NCBI GenBank assembly: GCA_963676655.2
Contig: CAXXKX010000002.1
Span: forward strand, 1-64,000
DNA: 64,000 nt
Origin: G963676655 sp963676655
GTDB lineage: Bacteria; Verrucomicrobiota; Lentisphaeria; Victivallales; Victivallaceae
Direction: 5' to 3'
Shown: positions 15,835 to 24,840 of the stretch, one piece after another
Position numbering within the stretch: position 1 is the stretch's first letter
Layout: every line of letters starts with the position of its first letter
Position numbers and translations under genes: made by a program
Notes under the pieces: model-generated
What the model was told of the DNA's origin: nothing
Seen by the model: the letters and a program-made list of their open reading frames with translations, nothing else
Databases searched by the model: none

Positions 15835-16605
15835 TTATTGCTTTTTTCTTAACAATTCAGTTTTTGTTTTATATATATTCTTTAAATCCTGATTGTTTAA
15901 TCTGCAATTGTATATCCTCAGCATCTGCAGCAAGTAGTTTGCTCCTACATCTGACCCGATAGAAAAAGACGGACACTGGAAATATTCTTTCTTTAGTTCT
16001 CCATTAATTTTTTTGAGCGCGAATGGAGCGCCGTCAAGGCTGAGTCCTATCTCGTTTTTACTCCAGGTCACGGCCAGCATATGCCACTTGTTATCTCCCG
16101 GTGCGGCAGGGCCGTTGATACTCATCGTTGTCGAAGGAATATGCTTGAAATAGAGCAGTAGAATACGGATGTTACGTTCCAGAATGTTTTGTGATTTAGG
16201 ACCGCTGGAAACTTGAACTCCAAGGAATCCTTTGCTGCTTTCGACTCCAAAGAAGAAAACTCGCGAATGCTGCAAACTTACCTTGGACCAATCCAGAGGT
16301 CGAAACCATAAAATCGCCGTGCCTTTATTCCAGAATTCTACATTTTTCGCTATCTCATACCGTAATTTCGCCCCTCCTTTTCCACAATAAAGAGCCTTGC
16401 CCCAGGGGGAATCCTTAAGAATGACTTTGCCCAGTTTCAGCGATATGTCTGGTGAGCCTTCAGATATATCGGCGGTAACATCTTTGTCTTTAAACTCCGT
16501 TTCAAAAATAATATTTTCACTGGCTACAGGCAGTTTTGGCTGTGCGCTGAGCAGAATCAACGGAAAAATCAACAGGAGCAACAAACATTCAATTTTAAAC
16601 AACAT
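15835..16605 (-). CDS. exported LamG/concanavalin A-like lectin domain protein
   Basis: A 256-residue protein: signal peptide (LLLLLIFPLILLSAQ), then one LamG-type jelly-roll domain covering almost the whole chain. Signatures are AILWFRPLDWS, the core KWHMLAVTWSKNEIGLSLDG (near 170), and the closing strand LLQMLRIYNCRLNNQDLKNIY. Such domains bind glycans or other ligands and often accompany secreted enzymes. It lies 43 bases before the large glycosidase and just after the pseudopilin on the same strand, so the three are likely one transcript. No catalytic residues recognised. Confidence 0.7.
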   Translation of the reverse strand: MLFKIECLLLLLIFPLILLSAQPKLPVASENIIFETEFKDKDVTADISEGSPDISLKLGKVILKDSPWGKALYCGKGGAKLRYEIAKNVEFWNKGTAILWFRPLDWSKVSLQHSRVFFFGVESSKGFLGVQVSSGPKSQNILERNIRILLLYFKHIPSTTMSINGPAAPGDNKWHMLAVTWSKNEIGLSLDGAPFALKKINGELKKEYFQCPSFSIGSDVGANYLLQMLRIYNCRLNNQDLKNIYKTKTELLRKKQ

Positions 16606-16624
16606 TATTTTTCGTTTCCCTTTG

Positions 16625-17317
16625 TCACGGTTTTGCCCGGCCGAACCAGAAAGGATACCCTTCGACGGTCAGCCGTTCCGGAATGTCATTGGTTCCCAAT
16701 GCTTTGACATGTCCATCGTAGAACAGCAGGTTGGCTCTGCCTGAATGACGAAAATCGATCTTAGGTTGAGTTGTTGCCGTCGGCGTTTTGTACCAGATGC
16801 CGGAAGAGCCGTAAGTATATTTTGTATCCGCGTTATCGATTGCGTCCGCCATGCAGAATACCGCACTGGTTCTTCTTATCTGGTTGAAATTATTTAGTTT
16901 AGTCCAGTCGTTGAAAGTATTCATCCGACCATTATGACTCCAACAGTAATAACCGGCCATATCATTGAATTGCGAAACGCTCCCTGCGACCGACGGACAC
17001 ATAAACTTCTGCATATAGCGTGCCAGAGATATTTGCGGATAAACGATTTTAAGTTCTCCGAGAAACTGCATCCAGAACTTATTTGCCCACTCGGAAGGAT
17101 AATAACTGTTGCCGGTATGCATCGGCAGAATATAACCTTTGTAATTATCCGCATACATATGAATCGCCATTCCGGCAGTCTTAAAGTTATTTTGGCAGCT
17201 GATTGCTCTTGCTTTCTCTCTGGCTTTATTCAACGCCGGCAACAACATTGAAGCCAGGATTGCGATTATTGCAATTACTACTAATAGCTCTATTAGCGTG
17301 AATGTCTTTTTCTGCAT
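16625..17317 (-). CDS. prepilin-type N-terminal domain protein (pseudopilin) with H-X9-DG motif
   Basis: A 230-residue protein. The N-terminus MQKKTFTLIELLVV begins a single hydrophobic helix of type IV pilin/pseudopilin kind with Glu at +5, ending at LLPALNKAREKARA. The residue before Phe+1 is Thr rather than the usual Gly. The C-terminal globular part carries a perfect H-X9-DG motif (HSGRANLLFYDGH, near 203-214), which marks the large Planctomycetes/Lentisphaerae prepilin-like family. It is probably held in the membrane or assembled by a type II secretion-like machine, neither of which is encoded here. It lies between a GntR regulator and a LamG/glycosidase pair. Confidence 0.9.
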   Translation of the reverse strand: MQKKTFTLIELLVVIAIIAILASMLLPALNKAREKARAISCQNNFKTAGMAIHMYADNYKGYILPMHTGNSYYPSEWANKFWMQFLGELKIVYPQISLARYMQKFMCPSVAGSVSQFNDMAGYYCWSHNGRMNTFNDWTKLNNFNQIRRTSAVFCMADAIDNADTKYTYGSSGIWYKTPTATTQPKIDFRHSGRANLLFYDGHVKALGTNDIPERLTVEGYPFWFGRAKP

Positions 17318-17349
17318 GATGAAAATTCCTTTCCTTTTTGTTTTATTTT

Positions 17350-18498
17350 TTAGTTTGGTATCATGTCAAAATTTTTTTTATGGATAAATCCGGCATTGAC
17401 GCCGTTTTTTGCATTGGAGCGGCCGGAGGATTGTCTGATTTTTAATGCCGGTTTCAGTTTAATGATTTCGTCACTTTTCTTAAGTAATAATTCAACGGCG
17501 GTTTTGCCCATAACCTCCGGTTTGACGTCGATACTGGTCAGGGGAATCTCAGACTCGTAAACCCATGGCGTATTGTAGCATCCGGTAAAAGCAATATCAT
17601 CAGGAACCCTAAGTCCGTAACGCAGAGCTATTGAACACAGTTTGGTCGCAACGTAGTCGGAAATGCAAATTATGCCATCGGGTTTCGTGCTGATGATACC
17701 TGATGCCATCAAATCAAAGTTTTTATCAGATGCATTGCAGTTAACCCAGCGGAAAGCAGCATCCGGAAATTCATTGATTGCCCGAAGACAGCCTGCATTG
17801 AACTGCCAACGCGGGTGGTTTGCAATGTGAGATTTGCTCATTTCAATTGAGACGGTGTTTTCATTGGTGATCAGCATCAAATTTCTCTTTCCCGACTCCA
17901 GTAAATGCTTTGCCGCCAGATAAGCTCCATATTCATAATCGATCAGTACCGCGCCTTTCGGCGGCTTGCCGCTCCAGTCATAATAATCCACAAATATCGA
18001 ATGCAGATTGGTTTTTTTCAAAAGGTCAGGATTGCGCCAGTATCCTCCGCCGTCAAGAATAATCCCCTTTCCGGGTGTATTGAGCAAAGTGTTAAGATTA
18101 GCCATCTTAGCCAGACAGTCGAAATTGCCGGCATTTATATTATAAGTTATAGGAAATAAATTCTGTTCCTGGATATTATCATTTACACTGTTGTATAATT
18201 TGCTGTAATAATGGCCGCTGGTCGGCATTGCGACAATAACGGTGCGATGCATTATATCCGTGGCGTTGTCGTTGAAGTCCCGGTTAATGAACGTTCCGGT
18301 CCCTTTTACTCTGGTTAATATCCCTTCCTGGACCAGCAGATTCATTGCCTTGAGGACAGTTATACGGCTGACGTTAAATGCCTTGACAATATCCTCCTCC
18401 CGGGGAAGGCGTCCGTCACCGAATTCCCCGGCTAATATTGATTCTCGCAACTTGTCAGTTACTTCTTCATATTTGTATTTATAGATTTTTGCATCCAT
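17350..18498 (-). CDS. GntR-family regulator with LacI-type sugar-sensing domain
   Basis: A 382-residue transcription factor with an N-terminal GntR winged helix-turn-helix (residues 5-70; VTDKLRESILAGEF, VSRITVLKAMNLLVQEGILTRVKGTGTF) and a C-terminal periplasmic-binding-protein-like effector domain of the LacI/AraR kind (IFVDYYDWSG, AAKHLLESGKRNLMLIT, PDGIICISDYVA, DIAFTGCYNTP). Such regulators typically repress until a sugar binds. It is the first gene of the minus-strand module and should control the pseudopilin, LamG and glycosidase genes downstream. No clear ribosome binding site precedes the ATG; AGTATACT (around 18536) and AGTATA copies upstream are candidate operator parts. Confidence 0.88.
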   Translation of the reverse strand: MDAKIYKYKYEEVTDKLRESILAGEFGDGRLPREEDIVKAFNVSRITVLKAMNLLVQEGILTRVKGTGTFINRDFNDNATDIMHRTVIVAMPTSGHYYSKLYNSVNDNIQEQNLFPITYNINAGNFDCLAKMANLNTLLNTPGKGIILDGGGYWRNPDLLKKTNLHSIFVDYYDWSGKPPKGAVLIDYEYGAYLAAKHLLESGKRNLMLITNENTVSIEMSKSHIANHPRWQFNAGCLRAINEFPDAAFRWVNCNASDKNFDLMASGIISTKPDGIICISDYVATKLCSIALRYGLRVPDDIAFTGCYNTPWVYESEIPLTSIDVKPEVMGKTAVELLLKKSDEIIKLKPALKIRQSSGRSNAKNGVNAGFIHKKNFDMIPN

Positions 18499-19045
18499 AA
18501 GTATATAATATGATTTACTGATATGACTTACTCCTGAGTATACTGTGTTTGCCCTGAAAAGTCAATACCCGTATAAAATAAAAAACAAAAAAATATTAAT
18601 CATAATAATCATATCGCTTGATTTTAATTAATATGTAACAATTTATTAGTAAGTTGTTTAAGTTTAGATTTAAAATTGGTTATTATTTTATTATCTAAAT
18701 TTTTGGTGCCATTTCGGTATGCGGTAATCAGCGCAAAAATTTGATAAACGGTGAGAGTTCCAGAGATGAATGATCTGGTCAAAAGTATTGTAGAAAGCCT
18801 AATTAAGGCTATGCAAAGGGATGTTTTATTCTGGGAAAACAAGAGACTGATCATTGACATTGAATTCAATTCATTATAAAGATGTTTTATTGGTTTCAGG
18901 CAAATGCCCCAAAACAGTTAAAATTAACCTTGTAATTTTCATTATCACGACTTGAAAAAAAACGTTTTTGAACAATCTTAAAGTATAAGGTATGAAGCAT
19001 TTTGTTTTACTGTTTATAATAAACTCATAAGGAAAGGTTTTAACC
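18499..19045. other. 547-base intergenic region
   Basis: Divergent promoters for the GntR regulator (left) and serC (right). It holds one dispersed hairpin (18607-18623). A possible 37-residue plus-strand frame (ATG 18766 to TAA 18879, beginning MNDLVKSIVESLIKAMQRD) has no clear ribosome binding site, and I do not call it a gene. TTGAAC and TATGAA (17-base spacing, about 18968-18996) could serve serC. No RNA gene seen. Confidence 0.5.
18607..18623 (-). repeat. dispersed hairpin copy 1 (AATCA-AGCGATA-TGATT)
   Basis: Read on the minus strand, a 5-bp perfect stem encloses a 7-base loop AGCGATA. It belongs to a set of five intergenic copies with the loop consensus AGCGGTA. Confidence 0.6.
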
Positions 19046-20122
19046 GTGAAAACATTTAATTTCAGCGCGGGTCCGGCGATGCTGCCGGCTGAGGTCATGA
19101 AGATCGCTCAGGCGGAATTTTGCAACTACGACAATACCGGTAGCGGTATCATGGAACTCTCTCATCGCGGTAAACAGTTTTCCGCGGTTATCGAACAGGC
19201 AGAAGCGAATATTCGCAAGCTGATGAACATCAGTGATGAATATGCCATTATCTTCGTGCAAGGCGGTGCCAGTATGCAGTTCGCGATGATTCCGATGAAT
19301 CTGATGTTGCCGGGACAGGGGGCTGATTACGCCGATACCGGTACCTGGAGCGCAAAGGCCGCTAAAGAAGCGTTGCGTTTCGGCCCGGTTAACTTCTGTG
19401 CCTCCAGTAAAGCAACCAACTATGACCGCATTCCGGTTATCCGGCACTGGAAACTGAGCGACAACCCGTCTTATATCCATATCACCAGCAATAACACGGT
19501 TGCCGGAACCCAGTATCACTCTTTCCCCGATACCGGTGATGTTCCGTTGATCGCTGATATGTCCAGCGATATTATGTCGCATGAAATTGATATCAATCAA
19601 TTCGGGATGATTTATGCCGGAGCGCAGAAGAATCTTGGACCTAGCGGTATGGCTCTTGTGATTATGCGCAAAGATCTGGCTGAACGTGCAGGCGATATTC
19701 CCACAATGCTGAATTACAATACTTATATTGATAAAGGTTCAATGTTCAATACGCCTCCGACTTTTGCCATCTATATGTTGAAGCTTACTACTGATTGGAT
19801 GCTGGCCCAGGGCGGTATCGAAAAGATCGAAAAGATCAATGATATGAAATCCGAATCTCTGTATGAGCTGATTGATCGCAGCGATTTCTACCGCAGTCCG
19901 GTTGACGGCGGCAGCCGCTCAAGGATGAATGTCGTATTCCGTCTCCCAAGCGAGGATCTTGAAGCCCAGTTTGTAAAAGAAGCTACGGCTGAAGGCCTTA
20001 CCAGCCTTAAAGGACATCGTTCCGTTGGCGGAATCAGGGCCAGTATTTACAATGCTATGCCGCTGGCCGGAGTTGAAGCATTGATTGATTTCATGATTGA
20101 GTTTGAGAAAAAGAACGGCTGA
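19046..20122 (+). CDS. serC: phosphoserine aminotransferase
   Basis: A 358-residue PLP enzyme, full length for SerC. It converts 3-phosphohydroxypyruvate and glutamate to phosphoserine (serine synthesis; in some bacteria also the pyridoxal phosphate pathway). Motifs: FSAGPAMLP at the N-terminus, GSGIMELSHRG, IFVQGGASMQF, the PLP-binding Lys in YAGAQKNLGPSGM (Lys195), and the C-terminal KGHRSVGGIRASIYNAMP. It starts with GTG at 19046, supported by AAGGAAAGG 8 bases upstream. serA and serB are not nearby. The next gene starts 18 bases downstream, so the two may be co-transcribed. Confidence 0.96.
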   Translation: MKTFNFSAGPAMLPAEVMKIAQAEFCNYDNTGSGIMELSHRGKQFSAVIEQAEANIRKLMNISDEYAIIFVQGGASMQFAMIPMNLMLPGQGADYADTGTWSAKAAKEALRFGPVNFCASSKATNYDRIPVIRHWKLSDNPSYIHITSNNTVAGTQYHSFPDTGDVPLIADMSSDIMSHEIDINQFGMIYAGAQKNLGPSGMALVIMRKDLAERAGDIPTMLNYNTYIDKGSMFNTPPTFAIYMLKLTTDWMLAQGGIEKIEKINDMKSESLYELIDRSDFYRSPVDGGSRSRMNVVFRLPSEDLEAQFVKEATAEGLTSLKGHRSVGGIRASIYNAMPLAGVEALIDFMIEFEKKNG

Positions 20123-20140
20123 TAGCTGAAGTGAATTTTG

Positions 20141-21034
20141 ATGGCAGACACATCCAAAATGCATCCCGCCGCTTGGTGGAAAACCGCTTCTTCAGGAGCG
20201 GTGGATTGTCTGCTTTGTCCCCGTTTATGTCGAATTGCCGATGGTAAACGCGGTTTTTGCGGGGGCAGGATTAATGTTGCCGGCAAGCTTTATTCGCTTG
20301 CCTACGGCTATCCGGTATCCCTGAATGTCGATCCGATCGAGAAGAAGCCTTTGGCTAACTTTATGAGCGGAACTAAAACTTTTTCACTTGGTACATTCGG
20401 CTGCAATCTGGACTGTTGCTTTTGTCAAAATGCTTCGCTTTCGCGCGGCTCCTATGATCCAGACCATCATTTTCGTTATTTTACCCCGGAAAATCTGGTC
20501 GAATTGTCGTTCCGACACAACTGCCAGTCGATTGCATTTACTTACAATGAGCCGACGATCTTTGGTGAATATGTGTTGGATACCGCTAAAGTCGCAAAAG
20601 AACGAAATCTCGCAACGGTCATGGTTACCAATGGGTATATCACGCCGCAGGCGGCTCGTGATATATATCCCTATATCGACGCGGCTAATATTGATATGAA
20701 GGGGTTTTCTGATGAATTTTACCGAACCATGACCAGTACCCGGCTCCAGCCGGTCCTTTATGCAATGAAGTATTTTTACGATCTCGGCAAACATCTGGAG
20801 ATTACCAACCTGGTGATTCCAGGATATAATGATTCAGAGGAGATGATTTCCGAATACCTGGACTGGGTTGAGAGTAAGCTTGATAAAGATGTGACTTTGC
20901 ATTTTTCGGCCTATCATCCGGATCACCGTTTCCGGGAAGCTCCGCCAACTCCGCGCGAAACTTTGATTCGTATCCGGGATTATGTTTCCGGCCGTGGTTT
21001 TACTAACGTTAAACTCGGTAATATTTTAATATAA
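20141..21034 (+). CDS. amrS: AmmeMemoRadiSam-system radical SAM protein
   Basis: A 297-residue radical SAM enzyme. The cluster motif CNLDCCFC (Cys88, 92, 95) has the C-x3-C-x2-C spacing. An N-terminal Cys segment (CLLCPRLCRIADGKRGFCGGR) and the conserved EPTIFGEY, NIDMKGF and SAYHPDHRF blocks place it in the AmrS (PflA-like) family found with AmmeMemoRadiSam genes. It presumably makes a 5'-deoxyadenosyl radical; the target is unknown. The AmrA and AmrB partners are not in this window. ATG 20141 preferred over TTG 20138. Confidence 0.9.
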   Translation: MADTSKMHPAAWWKTASSGAVDCLLCPRLCRIADGKRGFCGGRINVAGKLYSLAYGYPVSLNVDPIEKKPLANFMSGTKTFSLGTFGCNLDCCFCQNASLSRGSYDPDHHFRYFTPENLVELSFRHNCQSIAFTYNEPTIFGEYVLDTAKVAKERNLATVMVTNGYITPQAARDIYPYIDAANIDMKGFSDEFYRTMTSTRLQPVLYAMKYFYDLGKHLEITNLVIPGYNDSEEMISEYLDWVESKLDKDVTLHFSAYHPDHRFREAPPTPRETLIRIRDYVSGRGFTNVKLGNILI

Positions 21035-21064
21035 CAAACTGCTGTTTTTCCTTTAATTTTAAGT

Positions 21065-21688
21065 ATGAATAAACATCCTGAAGACCAATTTATCAAATTT
21101 CTGACAGACTCCTATTGTTCCATTGCCGACTTATTGGCGCCGGAGCGTATGATCGAGCTTGACCTCGGGTGTGGTAAAGGACTTTTTTCCACCCGGCTGG
21201 CTCAATTATATCCTGATCGACAAGTTTTTGCCGCTGATGTTATGATCGGGCGTTTGCGTAAACTCCAGAAGCGGAATATTCGCGAAGAAGTGACCAATAT
21301 GATCCCTTTGCGGGTCGAGGCCCGGCATCTGCTTGGTTATATGCTGCCTGATGCATCGGTTGACCGTCTGCATATTCTGTGTCCTGATCCGTGGCCCAAA
21401 GATCGACATCGCGCTCAGCGTTTGCTGTGTGCCGACTTTATGACCCATCTCCACCGTATCTTGAAAACGGACGGCTGTTTCCATTTTCGGACCGACGATG
21501 TGCAGTATCTGGATATTGTCAAACGAGTAGTTGAAGCTTCGGGTTTATTTAAACAAGATGATTCCAGGATTGCTGATATTGCTCATATCAAAACCGATTT
21601 TGAGATTCGCTGGCTCGAACAAGGAAAACAAGTTTCTCACATTGCCTGGGTTAAGCAGCCTTTAACCTATCCGGCTTCCGGTCATTGA
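21065..21688 (+). CDS. trmB: tRNA (guanine-N7-)-methyltransferase
   Basis: A 207-residue SAM-dependent enzyme that makes m7G46 in the tRNA variable loop. Visible motifs: SAM-binding ELDLGCGKGLFS (near 36), the TrmB hallmark CPDPWPKDRHRAQRL (near 105) and HFRTDDVQYLD. It is slightly short at the C-terminus compared with many homologues but keeps the core. Follows amrS by 30 bases and converges with the DUF2079 gene, whose stop lies 7 bases beyond its own. Confidence 0.93.
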   Translation: MNKHPEDQFIKFLTDSYCSIADLLAPERMIELDLGCGKGLFSTRLAQLYPDRQVFAADVMIGRLRKLQKRNIREEVTNMIPLRVEARHLLGYMLPDASVDRLHILCPDPWPKDRHRAQRLLCADFMTHLHRILKTDGCFHFRTDDVQYLDIVKRVVEASGLFKQDDSRIADIAHIKTDFEIRWLEQGKQVSHIAWVKQPLTYPASGH

Positions 21689-21695
21689 TTTTTGC

Positions 21696-23561
21696 TTATT
21701 TTGCCTTGATCGGCCTTTTTTCCCGGTTTGCCTGTGTCGTATAAACCTTGATGATATCGAGAGCCAGATTTCTATTCATAGGCGCTCCGCGCCCTTTTTC
21801 CATTAACAGATAAGCCCCGCGCCGGTATTTTGTGATTCCGAATCCATTCCGGTTCTTTTGGGCTATATCGGACATGAATTTCTTCAGGTCTTTGGAGTGG
21901 GAAAATCCAGGTCGGAGGTCCAGAAAGATATAATTACAATCTGTTGTGTTCGGGAAAATACGCAGATTTTTCCGGTTGGCGAGTTTCGGCCCGAATCGCA
22001 GTGAGGTTGAAACACCTTGATCCTCCGGGATACTTTTGCCGATGATTTCAAATTCCTTGAAATTGTTCTGATGTTTTAAATACAATGGATAATATACTAA
22101 AAATCTTGATGTGAAAGCGACTCCGCACAAGGCTGACAATATAACGCATAATGCCAGCGCGGTACTGCAAATTTTCCGTCGCTTAAAAAATCCCGCGTTA
22201 GTTGTCGCCAGATAAAGACAGATGGCCAGCGTAGTGGTCGGATAGTGGTAATAAACCTGATAAAGAGGTTCATAATTGCTCAGCAGATGCATCAACACTG
22301 CGGGAATTAGCAGGATGAGCCCACGTAAACGAAACAGCGGGAGGAATAACAGCGGCAACATTATCTGCATAACAAACAAAGTCTTGTCAGTTGTTAAAAC
22401 CGTATGCAAAGCATAGAGCGGATTCCCGATAATAGTTTTTCCGAATGCCGCGCTGCCGGTTCCATAAGCCATCAATGCCGAATAGCGGTCGAAACAGGGA
22501 ACTCCACCAGATTGAGGTATTATTACCTTAACACAAATTATATACCATAGTATAGACATCACAGCCGGGATCAACGCGCGTTTTTCTCGCAATGCCAGCC
22601 AGGCGTAAATGCTGATGAAAAAACATGGAATCGGCATGTCTTCCCTGATCATCAATAATAATGCAGACATGATGAGAGTTGCTTTAATATATTTTTTTTC
22701 ATAAAAATAAAGCAGCCATAATACTATCGGCATCGAAAATTCCACCGCGTGAAAACTGAACATGACTGAATTTGTCATGATAGGACTGAGAATCAAACAA
22801 AACGGCAGGAGGGTAGCCTGAAAGTTCGACAGGCCGCGTTTTCTGGCGATCAGATACAACGGAAATATGCTGGACCCCATAAATAGCGTTTGCATAATGA
22901 TCAGTGCCACGGTGGATTTTCCAATCAAATAGCCGGGCAGCAGCAGATATAGGAATGGTGATACATGGACGGAGAAATGAGAAATAACTTTATTGAACTC
23001 CACCGTTACCACTTGGGACAAATTCGTAGACATGGCGTAAAAAATTTGAGTGAATATTCCCGAGTCGAAAGTACCGGTCAACCAACACTGGTATTTCATA
23101 ATCGCGGCTCCTCCTGTCAGAAAGGAATAGATCAGAAACAGTGATGTTAAAATAATCAGTGATGTTTTTTTTGAAAACTCGAAATCTTCCAATACACAGC
23201 CTTTACGTAGCAGAAAATAAGCGTAGATAATTATTGAACCAGAAAAAAATAGAAAAAGTCCGGAATGAAATGAAATTTTTTGTAATATAAACCATGCGCA
23301 CACTCCGAATCCGGCAACAGCGTATTCTTTGACTGGATGATTGCGTTTTTTTAAAAAACATCCGCAAGCAGTCACAAGTATAGTTGTGGCTGCGTATATC
23401 AAAAGAGCGATTAGAGGATTGATTATGGATGTTCCGGTTTTGGATAATGCGAATCCCGGGTGGCTGTATAGAACAACTGTAATCCCGGAGATCAACCCTA
23501 ATGGCAGGCTGCCGAAAATAATTCGGATAACTTTGTTATTTACGGTAATGCCTTTTGTCAA
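21696..23561 (-). CDS. DUF2079-family polytopic membrane protein
   Basis: A 621-residue protein with about 13 predicted transmembrane segments. The loop after the first group carries TGTFDSGIFTQIFYAMSTNL and HFSVHVSPFLYLLLPGYL, the characteristic DUF2079 core. That family shares a glycosyltransferase-C-like (PMT/ArnT) layout, with the acidic residue in FDSG as a possible catalytic site, but no member's reaction is assigned here. The C-terminal 120 residues are soluble (FPNTTDCNYIFLDLRPGFS). Monocistronic. Might transfer sugars from lipid carriers at the inner membrane; that is inference. Confidence 0.8.
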   Translation of the reverse strand: MTKGITVNNKVIRIIFGSLPLGLISGITVVLYSHPGFALSKTGTSIINPLIALLIYAATTILVTACGCFLKKRNHPVKEYAVAGFGVCAWFILQKISFHSGLFLFFSGSIIIYAYFLLRKGCVLEDFEFSKKTSLIILTSLFLIYSFLTGGAAIMKYQCWLTGTFDSGIFTQIFYAMSTNLSQVVTVEFNKVISHFSVHVSPFLYLLLPGYLIGKSTVALIIMQTLFMGSSIFPLYLIARKRGLSNFQATLLPFCLILSPIMTNSVMFSFHAVEFSMPIVLWLLYFYEKKYIKATLIMSALLLMIREDMPIPCFFISIYAWLALREKRALIPAVMSILWYIICVKVIIPQSGGVPCFDRYSALMAYGTGSAAFGKTIIGNPLYALHTVLTTDKTLFVMQIMLPLLFLPLFRLRGLILLIPAVLMHLLSNYEPLYQVYYHYPTTTLAICLYLATTNAGFFKRRKICSTALALCVILSALCGVAFTSRFLVYYPLYLKHQNNFKEFEIIGKSIPEDQGVSTSLRFGPKLANRKNLRIFPNTTDCNYIFLDLRPGFSHSKDLKKFMSDIAQKNRNGFGITKYRRGAYLLMEKGRGAPMNRNLALDIIKVYTTQANREKRPIKAK

Positions 23562-23862
23562 TGAATTACTCCTGTCGCAAAATCGGCTGTTTTTCGTTAT
23601 GAATTGCAGTTACAGGTAAAATACACTGGATTGAAAATAAAATCAATATACAATGTTATATTGTTTTGATAAACGGTGACATTAGACATAGTTTTTCAAC
23701 AAAAGCAGATTATTTCATCTAAAGTTTACCCGGATTGCCTTTGTTTAAGATTTTTATTTGCAGTTGCTTATAATTTATTTATAATCATACGGTATGACTA
23801 TTGACAAAATCCTTCTCAGCCATTATATTACCTTTAAGTAAACTAATTTGGAGGACATTGAA
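23562..23862. other. intergenic region between divergent DUF2079 and RAYT genes
   Basis: AT-rich divergent promoter region carrying one dispersed hairpin at 23781-23801, about 60 bases before the RAYT start. Nothing else recognised. Confidence 0.5.
23781..23801 (+). repeat. dispersed hairpin copy 2, upstream of RAYT gene
   Basis: ATAATCA-TACGGTA-TGACTAT: a 7-bp stem with one mismatch around the loop TACGGTA. It can also pair as TCATAC-G-GTATGA. It lies 61 bases before the RAYT start codon, the position where REP elements usually occur. Confidence 0.6.
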
Positions 23863-24831
23863 GTGGGTTTTCGAATGAAAGTAATCGGAGGAGGATGCTA
23901 TTATCATCTTTATAATCGCATCGCTTGCGTTAAAGGAGAACATCCTTTCTCCGATTTGGACAAAGAATATGGTTTCAGATTGCTGAAATACCTATGCGAT
24001 TACTTTCTCATAGAAGTAATTTCCGCCGCCTGGATGGGGAATCATTTCCACCTTGTGGTTTACGCTCCAGGGATAGATGAATTACCGCCGCTGGAAACCA
24101 TTGTCAAGCGGCATAACGATTATTACAAATCCATGAAAAAAATCTTCAAATTTGGTCCTAGAAACCCGGTCATAAATATAAACGACAGAAAACAATGTGA
24201 AAATGTAGCTCGAAAAATGATCGATATAAGTAGCTTTATGTCGGCTTACCAAAGACAGTTTACTTGCGTCTACAACGAAACCCGCGACCGGACCGGCCAA
24301 CTCTGGGGCGGTCGTTTCAAAAGTACGATACTAGAAAAGATAAATGCGCTTGCCGCCTGTGTCATTTATGTTGAATTGAACCCGGTGCGGGCAGGTTTGA
24401 AAAACGATCCTGCGGATTATGAGTTTACCACCTGGGGACGTTACTGTAGAAGCGGCAAACATATGTTTTATGAAAATTTTGTCAAGCATATGAAGCCGAA
24501 TATTACGACCGGAGATACGTCAAAATGGACCGATAAGGAGCTGTTTTCATTCTTTCGAGGCGAGCTGGCGCGGATCGTGATGGCGGAAACCGGGGCGTCC
24601 AGCGAAGAGATATATGTCGCTCGGGATAACGCCCGTCGTAAAGAGTCGATGAATGTGCGGTTCCTGCAACGAACCCGACACTTTACCGACGGAGTTATCC
24701 TTGGTTCAAAGCTGTTTATCCGAGAAACCGGCAGCAGATTCAATAATCCGGAGCGAATGCAGAAAAAGCAATTGGCACGAGGATTCATCTCAGCCGGGGT
24801 TATATATTGTTTTCGAAAACTGCAGAATTGA
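23863..24831 (+). CDS. REP-associated tyrosine transposase (RAYT, IS200/IS605-like Y1 family)
   Basis: A 322-residue protein from GTG 23863, chosen because GGAGGA lies 7 bases upstream; TTG 23848 is an alternative. It has the HUH metal-binding motif in MGNHFHLVVYAPG (near residue 61) and the catalytic Tyr in FMSAYQRQFTCVYN (about Tyr129), followed by RDRTGQLWGGRFKSTIL and YVELNPVRAGL, all hallmarks of the Y1 RAYT group. The C-terminal 100 residues are an extra, partly helical domain. RAYTs nick single-stranded DNA at hairpin (REP) elements and are usually single-copy domesticated genes. It appears intact. Confidence 0.92.
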   Translation: MGFRMKVIGGGCYYHLYNRIACVKGEHPFSDLDKEYGFRLLKYLCDYFLIEVISAAWMGNHFHLVVYAPGIDELPPLETIVKRHNDYYKSMKKIFKFGPRNPVININDRKQCENVARKMIDISSFMSAYQRQFTCVYNETRDRTGQLWGGRFKSTILEKINALAACVIYVELNPVRAGLKNDPADYEFTTWGRYCRSGKHMFYENFVKHMKPNITTGDTSKWTDKELFSFFRGELARIVMAETGASSEEIYVARDNARRKESMNVRFLQRTRHFTDGVILGSKLFIRETGSRFNNPERMQKKQLARGFISAGVIYCFRKLQN

Positions 24832-24840
24832 TCAGCAATT

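Noticed and set aside
18624..18869. 81-codon minus-strand frame upstream of serC
   Set aside because: Low-complexity AT-driven frame with no ribosome binding site and no recognisable domain.
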